Shown one piece after another: positions 31,715 to 40,094 of a stretch of DNA of 52,632 bases; the stretch's first letter is position 1; every line of letters starts with the position of its first letter. The notes under the pieces were generated by a model. The model saw only the letters and a program-made list of their open reading frames with translations. It did no database searches and had not been told where the DNA came from. The translations under genes and the position numbers were made by a program. Origin of the DNA: Clostridiales bacterium (lineage in GTDB: Bacteria > Bacillota > Clostridia > Lachnospirales > Lachnospiraceae); NCBI GenBank assembly GCA_021202925.1, contig JAJQCD010000018.1, positions 1 through 52,632 of the forward strand. Direction: 5' to 3'.

Positions 31715-33085
31715 TCAGATCAGCAAAATGGCTTCCCGGATATTGCTCACTCCGCACAACCGGATTCCATCTTTTTTCTTCATTTTATCCAGATTCACCT
31801 TTGGCAGAATGCATGTCTCAAATCCCAGCTTCACTGCTTCCTTCACTCTCTGCTCTGCCATAGACACCGCCCGGACCTCGCCTGACAGACCGACCTCACC
31901 GAAAATAATCGTCTTCGGATCCACCGGCTTGTCCTTCATACTGGAAACCAGAGCCAGGACAATGGCCAGATCCAGCGCCGGTTCATTCATCCTCATACCG
32001 CCTGCGATATTGATATACGCGTCATAGCGATTCATCTCATAATGGCACCGCTTCTCCAGCACCGCCATTAACAGATTGACCCGGTTATAATCCGTCCCTG
32101 CCGTTGTCCGTCTTGGAAGTCCAAAATTACTTTGCGCGACCAGCGCCTGCACTTCCAGAAGAATCGGGCGCGTACCTTCAATCAGACAGGCGACCACAGC
32201 GCCGGAAGCCTCCTCCGGTCTGCCGTTCAACAGGTACTCGGACGGATTCTCTACCTCGACCAGTCCCTTTTCCCGCATTTCAAAAACACCAATCTCATTC
32301 GTCGAACCGAAACGGTTCTTTGCGCCGCGCAGAATGCGGTACGACACATTGCGCTCTCCCTCGAAATAAAGCACCGTGTCAACCATATGTTCCAGGACGC
32401 GTGGTCCGGCCACCACGCCCTCCTTTGTCACATGACCAACGATAAAAACCGCAATTCCCATCCCTTTGGCAATCTGCATCAGTACGTTGGTGGATTCCCG
32501 CACCTGGCTCACGCTGCCGGGCGCCGACGATACATCCTCCCGGTACATCGTCTGAATCGAGTCAACAATCACCACCTCCGGGGATATCTCCCGGATCGTC
32601 TCTTCGATATTATCCAGGCTGGTTTCACACAGAAACAGCAGGTCACCGCTTATCGACCCGATGCGGTTGGCCCGCAGCTTGATCTGTTTGAGCGATTCCT
32701 CACCGGAAATATAAAGAACCCTGTGCCCATCCTCAGCCAGATTCCGGCACACCTGCAGCAGCAGCGTCGACTTGCCGATTCCGGGATCGCCTCCAACCAA
32801 AACCAGGGAGCCGGCAACAATGCCGCTCCCCAGTACGCGATCCAGTTCCCGGTAGCCGGTCGGAATCCGGTCCTCTTCTTCAATGGATATCTCATCCAGT
32901 CTGACCGGTTTCTGTACCGGACGGGCGCCCGGTGAAGGCGAATGGCTCAGGGTCTTCTCGCGCTTTGCTGTCGGCTCCTCAACCATGGTGTTCCATGCCC
33001 GGCACGCCGGGCACTGGCCCATCCATTTGGCCGATTCATATCCGCACTCCTTACAGAAAAACGCTGTCGTTCTTGCCTTCGCCAT
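31715..33085 (-). CDS. radA: DNA repair protein RadA/Sms
   Basis: RadA is a RecA-like DnaB-type helicase that helps branch migration. The 456-aa protein has an N-terminal zinc finger (FFCKECGYESAKWMGQCPAC), Walker A GGDPGIGKST near residue 95, the RadA-specific KNRFG motif (RGAKNRFGSTNEIGVFEM) and a C-terminal Lon-like domain (DYNRVNLLMAVLEKRCHYEM). It follows the small conserved protein gene after a few bases; the order clpC-small protein-radA is normal for this group. Confidence 0.96.
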   Translation of the reverse strand: MAKARTTAFFCKECGYESAKWMGQCPACRAWNTMVEEPTAKREKTLSHSPSPGARPVQKPVRLDEISIEEEDRIPTGYRELDRVLGSGIVAGSLVLVGGDPGIGKSTLLLQVCRNLAEDGHRVLYISGEESLKQIKLRANRIGSISGDLLFLCETSLDNIEETIREISPEVVIVDSIQTMYREDVSSAPGSVSQVRESTNVLMQIAKGMGIAVFIVGHVTKEGVVAGPRVLEHMVDTVLYFEGERNVSYRILRGAKNRFGSTNEIGVFEMREKGLVEVENPSEYLLNGRPEEASGAVVACLIEGTRPILLEVQALVAQSNFGLPRRTTAGTDYNRVNLLMAVLEKRCHYEMNRYDAYINIAGGMRMNEPALDLAIVLALVSSMKDKPVDPKTIIFGEVGLSGEVRAVSMAEQRVKEAVKLGFETCILPKVNLDKMKKKDGIRLCGVSNIREAILLI

Positions 33086-33091
33086 ATCTGT

Positions 33092-33511
33092 CTATCCCTG
33101 TTTTCTGACAAACCGGACTTCCGTCGAATTGCCGCCCGCAAGTTCCACGCGAATCGCCAGCTTACCGCTCATATTGGTCTCCATGCTTCCAACCGACTCG
33201 CCATCCACGAATACCTCATACTCTGTATCTTCCTCCAGCTGAACGGTAATCTGCGAACTGCGATATCCTTCCACCGTAAAGGAAACGCCGTCTCCTGCCA
33301 CACAGAAATTCGCCACAGCTGTCCCCGGAACCGATTCATAAACAAAGGAACCGTTCCGCTCCAGCTTCGTGATCTCGTAAAAGGTTTTGATCTTATACAG
33401 GTCTCCCGCATGTTCAAAATCCTGCAGTTTTGACTTCGTATTCAGCGTATAATTTCCGAAACTGATGGTTCCGTCTTCTTCGGTGCGGATTAATGCTTCG
33501 ATTACTGGCAT
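33092..33511 (-). CDS. Conserved Lachnospiraceae protein of unknown function
   Basis: The 139-aa protein begins MPVIEALIRTEEDGTISFGN and is rich in beta-strand patterns (DLYKIKTFYEITKLERNGSF, then YEVFVDGESVGSMETNMSG). Similar proteins are often found next to radA in Lachnospiraceae and are sometimes labelled endosialidase, a name the sequence does not support. The ATG at 33511 with AGGAGG upstream is chosen over a longer reading that would start in a palindrome. The likely -10 TATAAT for this gene lies at about 33600, with the 38-nt palindrome in the leader. Confidence 0.8.
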   Translation of the reverse strand: MPVIEALIRTEEDGTISFGNYTLNTKSKLQDFEHAGDLYKIKTFYEITKLERNGSFVYESVPGTAVANFCVAGDGVSFTVEGYRSSQITVQLEEDTEYEVFVDGESVGSMETNMSGKLAIRVELAGGNSTEVRFVRKQG

Positions 33512-33552
33512 TTTGTTGCCCTCCTGGTCTTTATCATATTGTGTAGATACCC

Positions 33553-33590
33553 GTTCCGAACGACAACCGGATCCGGTTGTCGTTCGGAAC
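33553..33590. terminator. 38-nt perfect palindrome between clpC and the small gene
   Basis: The whole segment from GTTCCGAACG to CGTTCGGAAC is its own reverse complement: 19 bp each side with no loop. No uridine run follows on the minus strand (GGGTATCTAC). It could act as a transcript-end structure for clpC, as an RNase-processing hairpin, or as a cruciform; the terminator call is tentative. Confidence 0.5.
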
Positions 33591-33622
33591 AGTTTCATTA
33601 TATCATTCGAATTTTAAAATGA

Positions 33623-36082
33623 CTAGCAGTTTATCCGTTCAGCGGCCAGAAATTGCAGCCTGTCTCCGTCCTTTGTCACCTTTACTTCATCGCCCGCGCA
33701 GACCCTTCCATCCAGAACAGCCTCTGCCAGTTTGTCCTCCAGGTGATTCTGAATCGCCCGCCGCAGCGGCCTCGCGCCATACTTTTCATCATAGCCCTTC
33801 TCCACCAGAAAGGCTTTCGCGCTCTCATCGACATCCAGCTTCAGATTCATCTGGCGAACCGTCCGCTTGCCGATGCTGCTCAGCATAATCTCTACGATTT
33901 TCTTCATTTCTTCCAGCGTAAGCGGATGGAAGACGATCGTTTCATCGATACGATTCAGAAATTCCGGTTTGAAAATGCGCTTCACTTCTTCCATCACCCG
34001 GTTCTTCATAAACTGATACCGCTCTCCCGCATCATCCGATGCGGCAAATCCAAGCCGCTTAGGAGAAATGATATTCTCCGCGCCTGCGTTCGACGTCATA
34101 ATCAGAATCGTATTCTTAAAGTTGATTTTTCTGCCCTGCGCGTCTGTAATATGGCCGTCATCCAGTACCTGCAGAAGAATGTTAAATACGTCCGGGTGTG
34201 CCTTTTCAATCTCATCAAAGAGAATCACAGAATAGGGGTTGCGGCGCACCTTCTCACTGAGCTGGCCGCCCTCATCGTAACCCACATATCCAGGCGGAGA
34301 GCCAATCATCTTCGAGACGCTGTGCTTCTCCATATATTCCGACATATCCACACGAATCAGGGCATTCTCCGTGCCAAACATTGCCTCCGCGAGCGCCTTG
34401 CACAATTCCGTCTTGCCAACGCCGGTCGGACCCAGGAACAAAAATGAACCAATCGGGCGCTTCGGATCCTTCAGTCCCACCCGGCCGCGGCGGATCGCAC
34501 GGGATACCGCGGAGACAGCTTCCTCCTGCCCGACCACCCGCTCATGAAGAATGGTTTCCAGCTTCTTTAAGCGTTCCGTCTCTTCCTCTTCCAGCTTGCG
34601 TACCGGAATCTTCGTCCATCCGGACACGACATCCGCGATCTCACCCTCGCCGACAATCAGTTTGCGAGCCGTCTTCTCTCGATCCCACTTTGCACGCAGC
34701 CTGGCGATCTCTTCCCGTTTCCCTTCCTGCAGCTTTTTGATCTCACCGGCTTTCTCGTAAGCCTCATCCTTGATCGCCGACTCCTTCTGCTGCTCCATGG
34801 CATCAATCTCATTCTCCAGCTCCCGGATCTCTGCCGGCTCCACATACGTCGTCAGGCGAACCTTCGAAGAAGCCTCGTCGATCAGGTCAATCGCCTTGTC
34901 CGGCAGGAAGCGGTCATTGATATACCTGGCAGACAGCCGTACCGCCGCAACCAGCGCATCATCGGTAATCGTTACACGATGGTGATCTTCATATCTGGGA
35001 CGCAGTCCCTGAAGAATCCGAATCGATTCTTCCTCGGTCGGCTCATCGACCGTTACCGGCTGAAACCTTCGTTCCAGTGCCGCATCCTTCTCAATATACT
35101 TCCGGTATTCCTCAATCGTCGTCGCGCCGATCAGCTGAATCTCTCCACGGGCCAGAGACGGTTTCAGAATATTCGACGCGTCAATCGCCCCCTCCGCGCC
35201 CCCGGCGCCGATAATGGTATGAATCTCATCGATGAAAAGCAGGACCTCTCCGTCTTCCTTTACCTCGGAGAGAACCTTCTTGATCCGCTCCTCAAACTCA
35301 CCGCGATACTTCGACCCGGCCACCATCCCTGACAAATCGAGTGTCAGGACCCGCTTGTCTGCGATAATATCCGGAATATCGCCCGACGCAATCATCTGCG
35401 CCAGCCCTTCCACCACTGCAGTCTTCCCGACGCCGGGCTCTCCGATCAGGCACGGATTGTTCTTCGTCCTGCGGCTCAGGATCTGGACGACCCTCTGGAT
35501 CTCCAGCTCTCTTCCAATCACCGGGTCCAGCTTTCCCTCCCGGGCCAGCGCCGTCAGATCGCGGCTGTAACTGTTCAGGGTCGGCGTACTGGTCTTTCCT
35601 CTGGATCCCTTCGCTCCCTGCAATTCCTCCCGGCCGGCTGGCGCGTCCTCACCCATAGCGGCCAGCAATTCCACATACAGCTTCTGCAGACTGATTCCCA
35701 TCGTGTTTAACAGCCTGGCTGCCACACAGTCATTTTCACGGATCAGCGCGATCAGCAGATGCTCCGTGCCAATTAACGGCGCCTTAAAGCGCACGGCCTC
35801 CCGATAGCTGTTTTCCAGGACCCGGGTCGCACTCGGCGTATACGTGCTCCTCTCTATCATTCCCACCGACTGGTTCGGGGAAATCAGCTGGTTCACCAGC
35901 TGCAGCACCTTCTCTGCGGTCACTCCACACGAATCCAGCACTCTTGCGGCAACGCCTTCTTCTTCCTGTATCAGTCCGATCAGCAGATGCTCGGTTCCCA
36001 CATAGCTGTGCCCAAGCGCCTCCGCTGCATCGACGGCGAGACCGATCGCCTGCCTCGCCTGCTCTGTAAAACGATCAATCAT
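33623..36082 (-). CDS. clpC: ATP-dependent Clp protease ATPase subunit ClpC
   Basis: ClpC unfolds proteins for ClpP. The 819-aa protein has two N-terminal Clp_N repeats (SYVGTEHLLIGLIQEEEGVA and RFKAPLIGTEHLLIALIREN), the first AAA domain with GEPGVGKTAVVEGLAQ, a UVR-containing middle region, and the second AAA domain with FLGPTGVGKTELCKALAE, followed by the C-terminal ClpB_D2-small domain. The ATG at 36082 has GAGGAGG upstream. It follows mcsB by 25 bases in the mcsA-mcsB-clpC order. Confidence 0.97.
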   Translation of the reverse strand: MIDRFTEQARQAIGLAVDAAEALGHSYVGTEHLLIGLIQEEEGVAARVLDSCGVTAEKVLQLVNQLISPNQSVGMIERSTYTPSATRVLENSYREAVRFKAPLIGTEHLLIALIRENDCVAARLLNTMGISLQKLYVELLAAMGEDAPAGREELQGAKGSRGKTSTPTLNSYSRDLTALAREGKLDPVIGRELEIQRVVQILSRRTKNNPCLIGEPGVGKTAVVEGLAQMIASGDIPDIIADKRVLTLDLSGMVAGSKYRGEFEERIKKVLSEVKEDGEVLLFIDEIHTIIGAGGAEGAIDASNILKPSLARGEIQLIGATTIEEYRKYIEKDAALERRFQPVTVDEPTEEESIRILQGLRPRYEDHHRVTITDDALVAAVRLSARYINDRFLPDKAIDLIDEASSKVRLTTYVEPAEIRELENEIDAMEQQKESAIKDEAYEKAGEIKKLQEGKREEIARLRAKWDREKTARKLIVGEGEIADVVSGWTKIPVRKLEEEETERLKKLETILHERVVGQEEAVSAVSRAIRRGRVGLKDPKRPIGSFLFLGPTGVGKTELCKALAEAMFGTENALIRVDMSEYMEKHSVSKMIGSPPGYVGYDEGGQLSEKVRRNPYSVILFDEIEKAHPDVFNILLQVLDDGHITDAQGRKINFKNTILIMTSNAGAENIISPKRLGFAASDDAGERYQFMKNRVMEEVKRIFKPEFLNRIDETIVFHPLTLEEMKKIVEIMLSSIGKRTVRQMNLKLDVDESAKAFLVEKGYDEKYGARPLRRAIQNHLEDKLAEAVLDGRVCAGDEVKVTKDGDRLQFLAAERINC

Positions 36083-36107
36083 TTCGTTTCAATCCTCCTC
36101 AATCCGG

Positions 36108-37139
36108 TCACAGCACGACCGGCAATTCCGCACGCAGATAATCTGCCCGTGCCCGGTCAATCTCAGCCTTTCCCAATGGCCGGTCCGAACGTTTCTGAAG
36201 GTTCGCCGGCTGAATACCAAGCATCAGACGATACACCTGAAACGGGCTCTCTGTCCTGAGGACGCCGGTTGATATGCCAAGCATAATCTGGGAAAGCAGC
36301 ATCATGGCATCCTTGCGCGTCAGCCTGCGGGCATATTTCAGAATACCATATGACTTGTATGCCTCATCTTCCCTCTCCAGCCTGTGCTTCTCCAGCGACA
36401 GGTTCCTGACCTGCTGCTCCTGCGCAGCCAGCTGTATCGCAACCTTGGAAACCAGATCAATGATTTCTTTCTCACTCAAACCAAGTGTCCGCTGATTGGA
36501 TACCTCATATAAGGCTCCGTAATTCTCATCGCCTTCTCCGTACACACCCTTGACGATCGCTCCAAACCTTCCCATCTCTGCCACCAGGCCGCTGAACTTC
36601 TTGCCCTGGCAGAGTGTCGGTAAATGAAGGATCACCGATGCGCGCATCCCTGTGCCGACATTTGTCGGAAATGCAGTCAGATATCCATACTTATCGTCAA
36701 ACGCATAAGAAAAACGTTCATTCACATAATCGTCCAGCTGATCCACGCACTTCCACAGCTCATCCAGATGAAAGCCAGTCGACACCACCTGCAGCCGGAT
36801 GTGATCACTCCCGTTCAGAAGAATCCCCGTATCCTCTTCTTCTGACAGATACAGACCGGTCGGCGCCTTCCTGGCCGCGATCGTTGAATTAAACACCCGG
36901 CGCTCCCAGAGCGCCTTCCGCTGCAGCTCATCCACTTCCTTCAGATAACAGTATTCGTATCGCCTGCCATCAAATCCACTGATATCCTTCAATCCAAATT
37001 CCAGGCGATGGAGCATTTCCTCACTGTCCCGTTCGGACAGCTTCGCCGGAAAGACATATTCATCCCAATTGCGTGCCAGACGCACCCGGCTGCTGACCAC
37101 ACCCGGGCGCCCCTCGTCCGCTCTCTCGTACCATTTCAT
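36108..37139 (-). CDS. mcsB: McsB-like protein-arginine kinase homologue with altered active site
   Basis: McsB belongs to the phosphagen-kinase family and marks proteins with phospho-arginine for ClpCP. The 343-aa protein keeps the fold landmarks SSRVRLARN, NVGTGMRASVILHLP, GVYGEGDENYGALYEVSNQR and a C-terminal pArg-site-like IDRARADYLRAEL. Two hallmark positions differ: the catalytic-glutamate motif NEEDH reads NGSDH, and the reactive cysteine of CPTN reads FPTN (codon TTT at about residue 165). In B. subtilis these are Glu121 and Cys167. The protein may therefore be a non-catalytic adaptor. The ATG at 37139 has GGAGG ten bases upstream; a GTG at 37148 is less likely. Confidence 0.9.
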   Translation of the reverse strand: MKWYERADEGRPGVVSSRVRLARNWDEYVFPAKLSERDSEEMLHRLEFGLKDISGFDGRRYEYCYLKEVDELQRKALWERRVFNSTIAARKAPTGLYLSEEEDTGILLNGSDHIRLQVVSTGFHLDELWKCVDQLDDYVNERFSYAFDDKYGYLTAFPTNVGTGMRASVILHLPTLCQGKKFSGLVAEMGRFGAIVKGVYGEGDENYGALYEVSNQRTLGLSEKEIIDLVSKVAIQLAAQEQQVRNLSLEKHRLEREDEAYKSYGILKYARRLTRKDAMMLLSQIMLGISTGVLRTESPFQVYRLMLGIQPANLQKRSDRPLGKAEIDRARADYLRAELPVVL

Positions 37140-37166
37140 CGCAATCACACCTCCGGTATCCTTCTG

Positions 37167-37748
37167 CTATTGCACTCCGGCTCCGTTGTTCGCCTTCAGC
37201 TCCCGGATACGATCCCGGCACTGAGCCGCAACCTCATACTGTTCTCTCTTCAGAGCTTCCTTCAGACGCGCGTCCAGAATCCGGATCTGCTCCTGCACAT
37301 CATCATCAACGGCATCCTCCGCAACCGCCTCCGTCTTCTCGTCAGGAAGAACCGCGCGGACCGTGAACTGTCTGCGCATCTTCGGCTGCTTTCCCTTGTG
37401 TGAGACATTTCCCTGCAGCTGCTTGATCTTCTCATTAATCAGCAGATCAAAAACGCCATAGCAATCCGGGCACCCGAATCGACTGTCCTTCACAAATTCG
37501 CTGTAACTGGTTCCACAGGTCGGGCAGACGACCTGCCGGGTCCGGTCATCTTCCTGCGACTCCCCGATACCAAGCAGCCCGGACAAGAGCTTGCCCAACG
37601 GAAAGTCACTGTCAAAAATCGCAGAATAGGGGCCAAAGTCAAGTTCCCGCGCACACTGGGCACAAAAATGGTGTTCGGTCTTCACCCCGTTTGCAATCTC
37701 CGTGTACTGGATATTGGCCTCCCTTATCTTACAACGCTCACAAAGCAT
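37167..37748 (-). CDS. mcsA: McsA, zinc-binding partner of McsB
   Basis: McsA activates McsB and helps ClpC recognise substrates. The 193-aa protein has four CxxC-type pairs (CERCKI, CAQCAREL, CPTCGTSY, CPDCYGVF) in the N-terminal two-thirds and a C-terminal UVR domain (LKEALKREQYEVAAQCRDRI). The ATG at 37748 has GGAGGGG upstream. It is 27 bases upstream of mcsB. All zinc ligands are present, unlike the active site of its partner. Confidence 0.92.
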   Translation of the reverse strand: MLCERCKIREANIQYTEIANGVKTEHHFCAQCARELDFGPYSAIFDSDFPLGKLLSGLLGIGESQEDDRTRQVVCPTCGTSYSEFVKDSRFGCPDCYGVFDLLINEKIKQLQGNVSHKGKQPKMRRQFTVRAVLPDEKTEAVAEDAVDDDVQEQIRILDARLKEALKREQYEVAAQCRDRIRELKANNGAGVQ

Positions 37749-37840
37749 AGTTCCCCTCCATCTGATCTGTCGCACCGGAAATCTTGCGACCTCCGCTCCC
37801 GTCGTCAGCCCGCCCGGTGATGAGCGGGCGCCGACAACGG

Positions 37841-38218
37841 CTATTTTCTGATCGTATAGTAGTCATAAATCTCATCTATGATAGTATGTACCTCTTCACG
37901 GCTCACATTCTTGCAAATGCTTCTCGCCAGCAAAACGGACAGATGTTCTCTCAGATTCTGTATCTCCTCAATCTTGTCGATATCCAGAGCGATCACTGCG
38001 CCTCTCCTGCGGTCCAGGCGGATGAACCCCTCCTGGCGCAACAGAGCATACGCCTTATTTACTGTATGCATGTTGATGCCTATGGTTCCTGCCATCTGGC
38101 GCACGGACGGAAGCGAATCTCCCTCGCGTATGGTCGCGGTCGCAATTCCCATAATAATCTGATTGCGAAGCTGAATATAAATTGCCTCTTCGCTTTCAAA
38201 ATCGATATTTAATACCAT
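37841..38218 (-). CDS. GntR-family regulator, YtrA subfamily
   Basis: The 125-aa protein has an N-terminal winged helix (EAIYIQLRNQIIMGIATATI, then SVRQMAGTIGINMHTVNKAY) and a short C-terminal helical tail, as in YtrA-type GntR regulators. It stands where ctsR stands in many Firmicutes, 92 bases before mcsA. A perfect inverted repeat over its own promoter suggests autoregulation. The partner of YtrA-type regulators is usually an ABC transporter operon; none is present here, so the neighbouring clp operon may be its target. Confidence 0.9.
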   Translation of the reverse strand: MVLNIDFESEEAIYIQLRNQIIMGIATATIREGDSLPSVRQMAGTIGINMHTVNKAYALLRQEGFIRLDRRRGAVIALDIDKIEEIQNLREHLSVLLARSICKNVSREEVHTIIDEIYDYYTIRK

Positions 38219-38244
38219 CTGTTCACCATCTTTCGTCTGTTTGC

Positions 38245-38275
38245 ATGATTGTTATATTTTCAGTATAACAATCAT
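38245..38275 (-). promoter_or_regulatory. Operator-like inverted repeat of the GntR gene
   Basis: ATGATTGTTATA and TATAACAATCAT are perfectly complementary 12-bp arms with a 7-nt spacer, overlapping the -10 hexamer and the start region. This is the expected position for autorepression by the GntR protein. Confidence 0.75.
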
Positions 38276-38299
38276 ACACGAAGCACCAAATGTTGTCAA
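38271..38299 (-). promoter_or_regulatory. Promoter of the GntR (and possibly mcsA-mcsB-clpC) transcript
   Basis: On the minus strand TTGACA (38299-38294), a 17-nt spacer and TATGAT (38276-38271) form a strong promoter about 50 bases before the GntR start. Confidence 0.75.
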
Positions 38300-38342
38300 C
38301 ATAGTTTTCCATGAAAGTCCGGCACTATTCACCACAACACAA

Positions 38343-38374
38343 CAGCCAGACACACATCTGACTGTGTCTGGCTG
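38343..38374 (-). terminator. Terminator after the cohesin-like gene
   Basis: CAGCCAGACACA and TGTGTCTGGCTG form a perfect 12-bp stem with an 8-nt loop about 20 bases after the stop of the upstream minus-strand gene. TTGTGTTG follows on the minus strand. Confidence 0.75.
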
Positions 38375-38391
38375 TACGGACTGGCTATGGA

Positions 38392-40002
38392 TTATTCATC
38401 TTCGTCCAGATCCAAAAATTCAAAATCATCGTCTTCGGCCGCATCCTCTTTGGCGGCGGCTGCCAGACTGGAGGCGAGCTGATCCTTGAGGATTCTCTCC
38501 TCCTGCTCCGCTTTTTTCTCATCTTCAGCTGCGCGATCCGACGACTGCGTCTTCGGCCTGGAAACAGGGATCAGGTCAATTTCCGGCTCCCTCTGTCCGG
38601 AGCCTCTGCTTCCGGAATCTTCCTCGTCCATGTAATCGTCTTCCTGCTCTTCTTCTCCCATCAGATAGCGTTCCTTCCGCGAAATTTTTCCGGCTGCGGC
38701 TTTCTGACTCTCCCTGCGGGCTTTGACCTTACGGGCAGGCGCATCGTCAAACATTTCCTCCCGGGCCTCCCGGGCCGCCGCCTTCCTCGAAGCGGCATTC
38801 CTTCCAATTATCAAAGCGATCAGAAGAATCACAGCCACCACGCCAGCCACAATCGCAATGATTCTCATCCGCATGTAATCCTCACGCAGCTCATTGTAAA
38901 GCATGACTGCATCTTCGTATTCTCCGTCGCCCTCAATTAGCGAACTGCTATCCTGGAAGTACCGCTGCAATGTCTTATCCGTCATATCGTAGCGATAGAA
39001 GCCCTGTGCGCCCTCCTCGGTTACGCCATAGAATACAACATACTCCGGTGTGCTTCCGTCAGAGACCACCGGCGTCCACCCAGTCACCTTGGTATCACCT
39101 ATGGTAATCTGGCTCTCCTTCAGGCCTGCCGGTGCTTCCACTCCGGCCGGAAGCGCTGTCACACCGATCTTTGTCAGATTCCTGGAGGACTCCAGTTCCG
39201 CAAGCACTTCCAGTTCCTCGGCCGGAACCGTCTCCTCGCTGCCCTCCGGTGCGCTTTCGCCACCCTCCACTTTATTCACTGTGATTGTGTAAGTCTTCTT
39301 TGTCGTTCCATCCTCAGCTGTCACTGTACAGACAACGGTATTCTCGCCTTCCTGAAGGCCACTGTCACCTTCCACGGAAACGGACGCCCCGCTGTCATTT
39401 GCCACCGCGCTGACCGTCAGCCGCTCGGTATCCAGGCTGACCGAAGCCGTGTAAGAATCCACATCCGACTGGAACTCCGGATCCAGCGTGCCGGGAGAAA
39501 TCCGCAGAGACGCAAGCGTCGCATCATCCGAGTACGTCGCTCCCGCTTTTGCACTGATTGTGATCGAAGAACTTCCGATCTGAACCATGTTCAGGCTCTG
39601 TCCATCACTGTCATATCCCTCCGAATTATCCGTGATCACCTGAATCTTCGCATTACCGGGTTTCAACGCATTGAAATAAAGCTGCGTCGCAACCTCCGTC
39701 TTGCCCTCCATGCCGCTCGTAACGATAATCGTGCCCGAACCGCCATTGGCATTCGACGAAGACTTGTCCGATAAAAATTCAATCAGATCCGAATCGTAAG
39801 TCAGATATACACTGGTATTCCCCAGTACATCGCCGCTGGTGGACGTGAATTTCATCGTCACGCTGAATTCATCTCCAACGGTAGCGCTTGGATCCGAAAA
39901 CGCGATCTTGGCATCCGCGGCATAAGTCGCAAACGGAACCGCGACAAGCAGCATAAGCGCCGCGGCCGCCGATAAAAGAAATCTGCTTAATTTCCTGTTC
40001 AT
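38392..40002 (-). CDS. Cell-surface protein with a cohesin-like domain, cadherin-like domain and cytoplasmic tail
   Basis: The 536-aa protein starts with a signal peptide (FLLSAAAALMLLVAVPFATYAADA), followed by a cohesin-type beta domain (KIAFSDPSATVGDEFSVTMK, then VYLTYDSDLIEFLS) to about residue 150. Next comes a cadherin-like beta-sandwich segment (LASLRISPGTLDPEF, then YTASVSLDTERLTVSAVAND). A transmembrane helix follows near residue 400 (IIAIVAGVVAVILLIALIIG), then a basic and highly acidic cytoplasmic tail (EDDDFEFLDLDEDE at the end). I do not recognise a named function; the layout suggests a membrane-anchored exported protein. The ATG at 40002 has GGAG upstream. Confidence 0.78.
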   Translation of the reverse strand: MNRKLSRFLLSAAAALMLLVAVPFATYAADAKIAFSDPSATVGDEFSVTMKFTSTSGDVLGNTSVYLTYDSDLIEFLSDKSSSNANGGSGTIIVTSGMEGKTEVATQLYFNALKPGNAKIQVITDNSEGYDSDGQSLNMVQIGSSSITISAKAGATYSDDATLASLRISPGTLDPEFQSDVDSYTASVSLDTERLTVSAVANDSGASVSVEGDSGLQEGENTVVCTVTAEDGTTKKTYTITVNKVEGGESAPEGSEETVPAEELEVLAELESSRNLTKIGVTALPAGVEAPAGLKESQITIGDTKVTGWTPVVSDGSTPEYVVFYGVTEEGAQGFYRYDMTDKTLQRYFQDSSSLIEGDGEYEDAVMLYNELREDYMRMRIIAIVAGVVAVILLIALIIGRNAASRKAAAREAREEMFDDAPARKVKARRESQKAAAGKISRKERYLMGEEEQEDDYMDEEDSGSRGSGQREPEIDLIPVSRPKTQSSDRAAEDEKKAEQEERILKDQLASSLAAAAKEDAAEDDDFEFLDLDEDE

Positions 40003-40071
40003 ACTATCTCCAATCCTTTTTTGTTTATGAAACCTCCGAACCTGCAACCGGAAGGGAATCCCTTCCCGGCA

Positions 40072-40094
40072 ACCGGGCGGCTCAGCCGCCCGGT
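40072..40094 (-). terminator. Hairpin with the stop codon in its loop
   Basis: ACCGGGCGGC and GCCGCCCGGT pair perfectly; the 3-nt loop is exactly the TGA stop of the upstream surface-protein gene. It is followed by a second short palindrome (GGAAGGGAATCCCTTCC). No uridine tract follows, so it may be an attenuator or a processing signal. Confidence 0.55.

Noticed and set aside
33092-33511. Endosialidase label for the small protein beside radA
   Set aside because: At 139 residues with no catalytic or trimerisation motif, it cannot be an endosialidase; the name appears to be inherited.
37749-38391. Search for CtsR or CIRCE boxes upstream of mcsA and the GntR gene
   Set aside because: No GGTCAAA-type tandem heptads or TTAGCACTC inverted repeat was seen by eye in this region.
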